A DNA stretch of 5,281 nucleotides from Candidatus Thorarchaeota archaeon (GTDB taxonomy: Archaea; Asgardarchaeota; Thorarchaeia; Thorarchaeales; Thorarchaeaceae), in the NCBI GenBank assembly GCA_016840965.1, contig JAEORI010000134.1, positions 1 through 5,281 on the forward strand, written 5' to 3'. The position numbers and the translations under genes are program-made. Position 1 is the stretch's first letter; each line of letters opens with the position of its first letter. The notes below the pieces were generated by a model that ran no database searches, had not been told where the DNA came from, and was given only the letters and a program-made list of their open reading frames with translations. This document shows positions 1-4,901 of the stretch, in pieces.

Positions 1-390
1 AAGTACAAACAGACTTTTTTCATCAACTCACACAATTTACCTGAAGTTCAGAGAGTCTGCGATAGAATCGCAATAATCGACGAAGGGAAGATTCTTCTCC
101 AAGGACCAACTCAGGAACTACGTTCAAAATTACATGCCAAACAGGAGTTTAGGATTCGAGTTGCTGGTGAGATAAAGAAGGCAAGCTCAATCGCGAAGTC
201 AATGAACTTTGTTGAGGAAGTGGAAGAAGATATTGACTCTTTACTTGTGACCGTTGATAATCCAACAGAAAACAACTCAATATTGATGAAAGCTCTGTTG
301 TCAGACGGAGTTAAAATAGTGGAATTCGCGGAGGAAGGAGCTACACTTGAAGACCTCTACCTTGAAGTTGTCAAAGGAGGAAATGCATAA
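1..390 (+). CDS. ABC transporter ATP-binding protein, C-terminal part (5' end outside window)
   Basis: This is the last 129 residues of an ABC ATPase, open from the left edge in frame 1 and ending at TAA 388-390. The first visible residues, FFINSHNLPEVQRVCDRIAI, contain the H-loop histidine (visible residue 11). The following IIDEGKILLQG is the strand and turn that closes the nucleotide-binding domain in this family. Walker A, the signature motif and Walker B would lie upstream and are not visible. From about visible residue 50 there is an accessory C-terminal domain ending in a LEDLYLEVV segment, like the C-terminal extension of DrrA/CcmA/NatA-type ATPases that ends near 'LEDVFLEL'. The protein would act at the inner face of the membrane, powering the permease encoded by the next gene, with which it overlaps by one base. 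The internal ATG at 202 is not a credible start because the homologous reading frame continues upstream of it. The transported substrate cannot be told from the sequence. Confidence 0.93.
   Translation, partial: KYKQTFFINSHNLPEVQRVCDRIAIIDEGKILLQGPTQELRSKLHAKQEFRIRVAGEIKKASSIAKSMNFVEEVEEDIDSLLVTVDNPTENNSILMKALLSDGVKIVEFAEEGATLEDLYLEVVKGGNA
373..380 (+). promoter_or_regulatory. Strong Shine-Dalgarno site for the ABC permease gene
   Basis: AAAGGAGG lies nine bases before the ATG at 390, inside the last codons of the ATPase gene. It is the best ribosome binding site in the window. It fixes the permease start and supports translational coupling through the TAATG stop/start overlap. Confidence 0.85.
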
Positions 391-1151
391 TGGGACTAGA
401 AAAATCGATGATTGTAGCAAAGACTGACTTGAAAATGGCACTACAAGTGAGCTATGTGAAGTACGGTCTTATTCTTGTGGCTGCTATCGGTCCAGTTATG
501 ATTCTCGCAACAGTTGGTCTTCTTATATTTTCAATTCCAAGTGAGGCAGAATTTATGGTAATCATGCAAATGACGAGTCCGACAATCTCTCCAATGATTG
601 GTTTGGTTGCCATAATACCTGCGTCACTTATAGCTGCAAATGCGCTCGTTGGAGAGCGAGAGCAGAATACGCTTGAACCGCTTCTTTGCACTCCACTAAC
701 AGATCGTGAGCTACTTATTGGGAAAGTTTTAAGCTCGTTCATACCAAGCATCGCTCTGTTATTAGGTTCAATCATAGCGTCAGAGATTGGGACTATCATT
801 ATGTTGACGGTAGCTGGTTATGCACCCATGCTGCTACCAGATATTGCAGGACTATTCTTGCTTCTCACTGCTGGCCCACTCATGATTCTCGCCATGAATT
901 CAATAATGATCTTGATTAGCGGTAGAGTGACGCGCGTATATGAAGCATATCAGACCTCTGGGGCTCTAGTGATGGTTTTCATCCTCCCGATGATTCTACC
1001 GATGCTAACCTTAAGTGGAGCAGGTATTGATCCAGCCGCTGTCTGGTTTTCGAATATTCTGACAGTTCTAATTGCTGCAGTGTTATTCATAGTAACATGG
1101 GCTTTAGCATTTAATAGATTCAACAGAGACCGCATGGTTTCACTTGTATAG
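390..1151 (+). CDS. ABC-2 type transporter permease
   Basis: This 253-residue integral membrane protein is the membrane partner of the upstream ATPase. Hydrophobic segments suggest six transmembrane helices at about residues 25-49, 66-84, 114-140, 152-178, 190-208 and 221-241. The family hallmark is residues 88-111, GEREQNTLEPLLCTPLTDRE followed by LLIGK. This is the cytoplasmic coupling region after helix 2 (compare 'ERExGTLExLLxTPxxxxELLxGK' in ABC-2 permeases). A second typical segment, SGRVTRVYEAYQTSG (177-191), precedes helix 5. The length is normal for a half-size ABC-2 permease. The start is ATG 390, overlapping the ATPase stop (TAATG) and preceded by AAAGGAGG. Its neighbour makes it an exporter or ABC-2 system of unknown substrate; drug, lipid, polysaccharide or sodium export are all possible. 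Family assignment is secure, substrate is not. Confidence 0.93.
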   Translation: MGLEKSMIVAKTDLKMALQVSYVKYGLILVAAIGPVMILATVGLLIFSIPSEAEFMVIMQMTSPTISPMIGLVAIIPASLIAANALVGEREQNTLEPLLCTPLTDRELLIGKVLSSFIPSIALLLGSIIASEIGTIIMLTVAGYAPMLLPDIAGLFLLLTAGPLMILAMNSIMILISGRVTRVYEAYQTSGALVMVFILPMILPMLTLSGAGIDPAAVWFSNILTVLIAAVLFIVTWALAFNRFNRDRMVSLV

Positions 1152-1157
1152 GACACT

Positions 1158-1190
1158 AAGAGGGCAACATGCCCTCTTCTCTCATTCTTT
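1158..1190 (+). terminator. Probable terminator after the ABC operon
   Basis: Seven bases after the permease stop, AAGAGGGC (1158-1165) and GCCCTCTT (1171-1178) form a perfect 8-bp stem with a 5-base loop. A pyrimidine-rich stretch ending in CTTT follows. The T-run is interrupted, so it is weaker than a classic intrinsic terminator. It lies between convergent genes; on the minus strand no T-run follows the stem, so it suits the plus-strand operon. Confidence 0.6.
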
Positions 1191-1195
1191 GAAGA

Positions 1196-1723
1196 CTAAT
1201 CTTTAAGCTTCTTCAAGCCCACTGGATATCTATGAGCGAGGTCTCGATAGATTGCTTTGAACCGGGTTAATTCTTCCTTGTGATGGTCTTGGACATCTCC
1301 AATAATCTTAGCTGGGACACCTACTGCAATTGTTTCATCAGGGACTTCAAATCTTGCCCTGACAACAGCTCCTTCTCCAACGATTGCCCACTTTCCCACT
1401 GTCGAATAGTCGGATATTATAGCACCCATACCAATGACTGCCTCATCCTTCACAGTGGCATTGTGAATAATTGAACCATGCCCTAACGTTACATTAATAC
1501 CGATTTTGGTTGATTCATCAGGTCTGGCATGGATGATGACATTATCTTGCACACTTGTTCCATTGCCAATCTGAATCTCGCCGTAATCCCCTTTTACAAC
1601 GGCACCTGGTGCAATATAGCACTCTTCCCCAATCGTGACTTTTCCAATTACTGAAGCTGAATGACTGACATATGATGTTTCACCAATAACCGGTATCCTC
1701 TTCTCAAACTCGTACACTGTCAT
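1196..1723 (-). CDS. Gamma-class carbonic anhydrase-like hexapeptide-repeat protein
   Basis: The protein has 175 residues, the usual length for the YrdA/PaaY/CaiE-like branch of gamma carbonic anhydrases. Residues 12-140 form hexapeptide repeats of the left-handed beta-helix (for example VIGKVTIGEE, YIAPGAVVKGD, IIHNATVKDEAVIGMGA). A C-terminal helix covers about 147-168. The three expected metal ligands are present: His65 in NVIIHARP, and His82 and His87 in LGHGSIIHNA, with the family's 5-residue spacing between the last two. Gln59 and Asp60 (VQD) match the active-site Gln/Asp of the methanogen enzyme Cam. The usual Arg of the 'RGD' motif is Lys44 (VKGD). The acidic proton-shuttle loop of Cam is missing, as in most of this branch, so carbonic anhydrase activity is possible but not assured; many such proteins have unknown roles. 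It would be a cytosolic trimer. The start ATG at 1721-1723 has no obvious Shine-Dalgarno and fits the domain start. The gene is convergent with the ABC operon and divergent from the next gene. Confidence 0.88.
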   Translation of the reverse strand: MTVYEFEKRIPVIGETSYVSHSASVIGKVTIGEECYIAPGAVVKGDYGEIQIGNGTSVQDNVIIHARPDESTKIGINVTLGHGSIIHNATVKDEAVIGMGAIISDYSTVGKWAIVGEGAVVRARFEVPDETIAVGVPAKIIGDVQDHHKEELTRFKAIYRDLAHRYPVGLKKLKD

Positions 1724-1800
1724 AGAAGCACCGTTGCTAGTGTTACGTAAGTCCGTTATTAGGTTGAAGGTAGATGAAAATCCAAACTAACGTTCTCCGA

Positions 1801-1812
1801 AACTTTAAAGTT
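1801..1812. promoter_or_regulatory. Palindromic TATA-like box in a divergent intergenic region
   Basis: AACTTTAAAGTT is a perfect 12-base palindrome with a TTTAAA core, in the 143-base gap between the carbonic anhydrase-like gene and the 1867 gene. On the plus strand it follows CCGAA, giving a purine-rich BRE-like stretch before the TATA-like core. An archaeal start of transcription about 26 bases downstream would fall near 1833, leaving a leader of about 34 bases before the GTG at 1867. On the minus strand the same box would give a start near 1780 and a leader of about 57 bases. It could serve one or both genes, or be a repressor site. The promoter role is inferred from position and base composition only. 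Confidence 0.45.
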
Positions 1813-1866
1813 CTGGCAACCCGCACGTACTGATGGTAGTCTTCATTTGGAAGAGTGTGTTGAACC

Positions 1867-2253
1867 GTGAGTGAAGAAAGAGATATACCCACCTTTCCGA
1901 TTCTACGAGGCGAATCTGTGAGTGAAGCAGGTGAGTTCTCCGGCCGAGTCGTGATAATTTGTGATCCTAAAGATCTTGAGAGAGAGTGGGCTGCAGATTC
2001 AATTCCGGTTCTTCATCATAACCTGGATTCCTACTTTAACGAAAATCCAGCCTCACTGAACCGTCTTTTTGAAGAGGTGAGTGCTGTTCTAGCAGAATTT
2101 GGTGAGTCAATCAGTCAGTTTGCTACCTTTGCTACAGAACATGGAGCAATCGCAGTAGTTAAGGTGAATGATGCAACTCATGTTCTTGAAGCAGACATGC
2201 ATATTCGTATTGAAGCAGTCGAAAATCAGGGTGATGTGTTCTTCATTGATTAA
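1867..2253 (+). CDS. Stand-alone PEP-utilizing-enzyme mobile (swivelling) domain-like protein, catalytic His replaced by Gln
   Basis: This is a 128-residue soluble protein. Residues 15-35 (GESVSEAGEFSGRVVIICD) look like the opening of the phosphohistidine swivelling domain of PEP synthase, pyruvate phosphate dikinase and enzyme I ('GxxxSxGxxxGxxxVxxD'). Residues 75-98 (LAEFGESISQFATFATEHGA, then IAVV) align without gaps to that domain's catalytic segment ('TERGGxxSHAAIVARELGIPAVV'). The phospho-accepting His is Gln84 here. Residues 101-117 (NDATHVLEADMHIRIEA) match the closing 'ATxxLxDGxxVxVD' part. The whole protein is only this domain; the ATP-grasp and TIM-barrel partners are absent from the window. 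It therefore cannot carry phosphate on the normal His and may be a regulatory, scaffold or binding protein. The start GTG 1867 has only a weak GGAAG 13 bases upstream. The in-frame GTG at 1918 (Val18) would cut off the conserved Gly15, so 1867 is preferred. The family call rests on pattern similarity by eye. Confidence 0.68.
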   Translation: MSEERDIPTFPILRGESVSEAGEFSGRVVIICDPKDLEREWAADSIPVLHHNLDSYFNENPASLNRLFEEVSAVLAEFGESISQFATFATEHGAIAVVKVNDATHVLEADMHIRIEAVENQGDVFFID

Positions 2254-2280
2254 TTCTGATTAATGACCTCTCAATTATCG

Positions 2281-2287
2281 CTTTAAA
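2281..2287 (+). promoter_or_regulatory. Possible TATA box for the membrane-protein gene
   Basis: CTTTAAA occurs in the 84-base gap after the mobile-domain gene. An archaeal start about 26 bases downstream would lie near 2309, giving a leader of about 29 bases containing GGAG. A second similar stretch (GCTTTAAC) lies 14 bases further on. This is a positional inference only; the gene could equally be read through from upstream, since no clear terminator separates them. Confidence 0.35.
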
Positions 2288-2325
2288 CATCAAGGCTTTA
2301 ACCTCCTCAATGGTGATGAGGAAGT

Positions 2326-2329
2326 GGAG
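2326..2329 (+). promoter_or_regulatory. Shine-Dalgarno site supporting ATG 2338
   Basis: GGAG ends eight bases before the ATG at 2338, a good spacing, and supports that start for the four-helix membrane protein. A 6-bp hairpin (TCCTCA 2304-2309 with TGAGGA 2317-2322) sits just upstream. Confidence 0.5.
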
Positions 2330-2337
2330 TAGAGATA

Positions 2338-3375
2338 ATGAGAAAATTGGATGAGGTTTCTTCGAAGCGACTTGTCTTAGTTGATAGCTTCGAAGCAAGA
2401 AAGACCCACATCCTTACAATAGCGTTTAGTATGCTCGTTGGCGTCACCTACAGTGCTTTTCTTTGGTTTGTATGTTCAACAAGGCCTGGAGTTATTTCCG
2501 CACTCCTTCTTTTTGGATCTCAAATCGCGATTGGTTTTCCTGCTACTAGAGCATATTATGATCTTGGAGTATCCAACCGAGAAAACCTCCATCTTTTGGA
2601 TCCTGCGAAATTCAATAGCAATAGTATTTCTCATGATGTAGAACTTCATATTGGTGAAATTCCTCTATTATTCGAGAAGATAGACCTTCAGATTAGTAAG
2701 TATGACGTGGGAAGTCTGGATGACTTAAGTGATATCGCATGGTTTGGAATCTTTGTTTGGGCTGCCTTTTCATCAACATCATTTTTCTTTGGAATTGGTA
2801 GTTTTCCCATATGCCTTGCTGGTACACTGATACTTCTCCTGGCATGCCTTGGAAATTATCTGAGTGGATATTGGACCCAACGAAATTTCGAGTTTGAAGA
2901 TGATCTAAGCCATCTCCAGTATTACGTTGAGAAACGACTCAGGAACATAGATGCACACCTCTCCAAAAATAATGCTCGAATTTACGTCCAAATATTTGAG
3001 CGCTGGCGCACAATGTCGATAAAGGATTTCAATGTGCAAATAAAACCTAGAGCGGATACTATCGTGGAATACCATATGGGCTTTTCATCGAGCGAACAAG
3101 AGCGGATTGTTGTTAAGACCGAATCTGAAAAGATAGCGAGGATGTATGATGGATTAGCAAATTCGCAAGTTGTAATTGATAATGGTTGGCACACACAGCA
3201 GAAGAAAACTCCTTCAGACTCTATTATCGAAGTCATCAATAGAGCGTCAGTTTTCTCAGTGAATAAGCGGTCTTCATTTGTGACTAGTCCTTCAGTGATT
3301 GACGAATCCTCCAGCGTCACTGCTGAAGTTTTTACGAAAGTTATATCCCTCGTATCTGAGGGGGATTTATCTTAG
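2338..3375 (+). CDS. Unrecognised four-helix membrane protein with long soluble C-terminal domain
   Basis: I do not recognise this 345-residue protein. Two hydrophobic helices near the N-terminus (about 24-46 and 51-72) form a hairpin. A polar stretch of about 60 residues (73-132) follows, with alternating hydrophobic positions in GEIPLLFEKIDLQISKYDV. A second helix pair covers about 133-153 and 155-177. The rest (178-345) is soluble and charged. It begins with a likely helical segment (NFEFEDDLSHLQYYVEKRLR, 183-202) and ends in a Ser-rich tail (311-328). By the positive-inside rule, Arg/Lys flank the first helix (Arg10, Arg11, Arg21, Lys22) and follow the last (Arg182), so both ends are probably cytoplasmic. 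No enzyme motif, nucleotide-binding loop or metal-ligand cluster was seen. The start ATG 2338 has GGAG eight bases upstream. The next gene begins 96 bases downstream on the same strand, so co-expression is possible. A sensor, transporter accessory or membrane scaffold are all open. Confidence 0.8.
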   Translation: MRKLDEVSSKRLVLVDSFEARKTHILTIAFSMLVGVTYSAFLWFVCSTRPGVISALLLFGSQIAIGFPATRAYYDLGVSNRENLHLLDPAKFNSNSISHDVELHIGEIPLLFEKIDLQISKYDVGSLDDLSDIAWFGIFVWAAFSSTSFFFGIGSFPICLAGTLILLLACLGNYLSGYWTQRNFEFEDDLSHLQYYVEKRLRNIDAHLSKNNARIYVQIFERWRTMSIKDFNVQIKPRADTIVEYHMGFSSSEQERIVVKTESEKIARMYDGLANSQVVIDNGWHTQQKKTPSDSIIEVINRASVFSVNKRSSFVTSPSVIDESSSVTAEVFTKVISLVSEGDLS

Positions 3376-3377
3376 GT

Positions 3378-3400
3378 GGATACGATATCCATAAGTATCC
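3378..3400 (+). repeat. Overlapping inverted repeats after the membrane-protein gene
   Basis: Three bases after the TAG stop, GGATAC (3378-3383) can pair with GTATCC (3395-3400) across an 11-base loop. GGATA (3378-3382) can instead pair with the nearer TATCC (3386-3390) across a 3-base loop. The two pairings exclude each other. No T-run follows, so this is not a convincing terminator; it may be an RNA structure or a protein-binding site. Confidence 0.35.
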
Positions 3401-3471
3401 TCACAACACAACGGGATTAGAATGGCTATTCGTTAACATTAGTTGAAATATCCCTGGAGTGGACAATCTAG

Positions 3472-4791
3472 TTGAAGGTCAAGCTCAAAATCGAAACACA
3501 ATGGCTTGAACTAGAAAAAGATAGTATGTCGAAAATGCTACGAGACTATGAACAATGGGAACGTCAAACTCTCAAGAAGGCAAAGGAAGCTATGGACCTT
3601 AGGAGTCTTCGAGAGGTCTTCTATGAATTAGGCGATAGATGGGAGTTTGACCAGGCATCAGGTGCATGGTTATCAGAAGGTGAACCGCTTGATATGGTTG
3701 GCCTCATTTTGAAAATGCCTGGTTTCGAATCGACGAAGGAACGGTATGTGCTTTATGCTGTAATGGCTTACTCAAAGGGATTCACTCAGCAATTTGACCA
3801 TCTAGGTGATAAAGAACGAATCATCGTTGAATATGACAAAAAAACAGGTGGGTTGTTTGCTTGGTCGACAACAGGTCATGGGGCCATGGACCTTTTCCCA
3901 ATTAATCTGTCATCATTCAACTCAATCGAGAATGCACTGAAATCGTGTTTCTTGGTTGCTCAACCGGGCGATCATGCACTTAGGATTGAGTGTCCTAAAG
4001 CATCTGGTCTATTTGACTCTCTAACAAAGCGTCTGTGGGATATTGCAGGAGGAATTTCCTCTTTTGATGTGAAATCTATAGATGTGCTAACTTCTAGTGA
4101 TATTGAAGAATACCTTGACTTCAAATTCAATAGATACGCTAAGTCTGTTATTGAATTGGATAGAATTTGGAGGAACTTGAGTGGAGGGACTGTAGAAAAG
4201 GCAAAAGAAAAAGTTCTGGACAAGATACCTGATCATATCGAAGAAAGAGATAGAAAGACACTGCGGAAAATCGAGGGTCTCTTGCATATTCTATGGTTTC
4301 GTCCCCCAGCGGAACAGTTGCCTGCTATTGAAAAAATGCATAATGAACTATCATATGAACCAACTCCAACGGATATACAGAAAACACTCATTCCATTCAT
4401 AGGAGAACTTGCCTATGCATTGACTGATATTCTAGAGAAGGCAAAGTATCTCAAATGGAAGAGTGTCATTGAAAAGAAGGAATTCAGTAGTAGTGATGTT
4501 TTCAAAAAACTTGATCTCACACAACTAGCGAAGGAAGCCTTAGTAGTAGCGCTAGAAGACATTCTGTGTGAGCACAGTCTTGCCTATATTGGATATCCAG
4601 AACAGGCAACTATGAAGAACAAGGTGCTTCGTGTTCTTCTTAATTCTATTATACTACCAATTCGACTCGGGTCCTCATTCAGAACGAATCTATTTAGATG
4701 GATTAGTAGAATTATCCCCAAAAAGCAAGAAGCTAAAACAGATGAGGTAAACGCAACTGACACTGATGCCTCAAAAGAAGACGAAATCTGA
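3472..4791 (+). CDS. Unrecognised 439-residue protein with basic amphipathic segment and acidic tail
   Basis: I do not recognise this protein. The first 50 residues look helical and charged (WLELEKDSMSKMLRDYEQWE, 11-30). Residues 55-175 appear mixed alpha/beta, with Trp- and Gly-containing strands (for example IIVEYDKKTGGLFAWSTTGH, 117-136). Residues 205-375 look mainly helical, with charged helices around 215-270 and 318-365. Residues 384-416 form a basic, hydrophobic stretch (LLNSIILPIRLGSSFRTNLF within it) that could lie on a membrane. The last 20 residues are an acidic, disordered-looking tail (TDEVNATDTDASKEDEI). There is no signal peptide and no clear transmembrane helix, so it is probably cytoplasmic, perhaps membrane-associated. 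The start used is TTG 3472, with GGAG (3456-3459) 12 bases upstream. The first in-frame ATG, at 3526 (Met19), has no ribosome binding site and is an alternative. It lies 96 bases after the membrane-protein gene on the same strand. No catalytic motif was seen. Confidence 0.78.
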   Translation: MKVKLKIETQWLELEKDSMSKMLRDYEQWERQTLKKAKEAMDLRSLREVFYELGDRWEFDQASGAWLSEGEPLDMVGLILKMPGFESTKERYVLYAVMAYSKGFTQQFDHLGDKERIIVEYDKKTGGLFAWSTTGHGAMDLFPINLSSFNSIENALKSCFLVAQPGDHALRIECPKASGLFDSLTKRLWDIAGGISSFDVKSIDVLTSSDIEEYLDFKFNRYAKSVIELDRIWRNLSGGTVEKAKEKVLDKIPDHIEERDRKTLRKIEGLLHILWFRPPAEQLPAIEKMHNELSYEPTPTDIQKTLIPFIGELAYALTDILEKAKYLKWKSVIEKKEFSSSDVFKKLDLTQLAKEALVVALEDILCEHSLAYIGYPEQATMKNKVLRVLLNSIILPIRLGSSFRTNLFRWISRIIPKKQEAKTDEVNATDTDASKEDEI

Positions 4792-4792
4792 T

Positions 4793-4822
4793 TCCTCCAG
4801 AAATGTACTCTGGAGGATTTTT
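4793..4822 (+). terminator. Intrinsic-type terminator after the 439-residue protein gene
   Basis: TCCTCCAGA (4793-4801) pairs with TCTGGAGGA (4809-4817) in a perfect 9-bp stem with a 7-base loop, followed directly by TTTTT (4818-4822). It starts one base after the TGA stop. This is the clearest terminator in the window for the plus strand. Confidence 0.8.
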
Positions 4823-4864
4823 CAATATTCTGCTTCCGAGAATTAGGTGTTGAATTTAACAACC

Positions 4865-4897
4865 AAAAAGGAAGAGTAGGGGGCTCAATAGCCCCCT
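4865..4897 (-). terminator. Terminator for the minus-strand surface-protein gene
   Basis: AGGGGGCT (4878-4885) and AGCCCCCT (4890-4897) form a perfect GC-rich 8-bp stem with a 4-base loop. Read on the minus strand it lies five bases after the TAG stop of the 4902 gene and is followed by ACTCTTCCTTTTT, whose T-run corresponds to the AAAAA at 4865-4869. It faces the plus-strand terminator about 55 bases away. Confidence 0.72.
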
Positions 4898-4901
4898 CAA
4901 T

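Noticed and set aside
202..390. A separate small gene starting at ATG 202
   Set aside because: The same frame is open to the left edge and encodes an ABC ATPase H-loop region upstream, so this ATG is internal.
452..799. Minus-strand open frame of 115 codons inside the ABC permease gene
   Set aside because: It lies wholly opposite a well-supported permease and its translation lacks any recognisable domain; it is a shadow of the hydrophobic codons.
950..1156. Minus-strand open frame of 68 codons at the end of the permease gene
   Set aside because: It is antisense to the permease, without a ribosome binding site or plausible protein features.
1280..1474. Plus-strand open frame inside the carbonic anhydrase-like gene
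   Set aside because: The minus-strand frame has clear hexapeptide repeats and metal ligands, so this is a shadow.
1867..1927. Direct repeat GTGAGTGAAG at 1867-1876 and 1918-1927
   Set aside because: It is a 10-base, in-frame repeat within coding sequence and looks like a chance repeat of Ser-Glu codons; the second copy matters only as an alternative GTG start.
2246..2265. Tandem TGATTAAT at the stop of the mobile-domain gene
   Set aside because: Two short AT-rich copies ten bases apart are too short to claim a binding site.
2438..2641. Plus-strand open frame in another frame of the four-helix membrane-protein gene
   Set aside because: It is short and nested in a longer frame with a better start and ribosome binding site; its hydrophobicity is borrowed from the transmembrane codons.
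2982..3320. Minus-strand open frame of 112 codons with several Cys
   Set aside because: It is antisense to the membrane-protein gene; the Cys do not form a metal-binding pattern and no start signal is seen.
3972..4862. Three minus-strand open frames antisense to and just past the 439-residue protein gene
   Set aside because: They overlap one another's region and the long plus-strand frame, have no domain features, and the last one runs through the plus-strand terminator hairpin.
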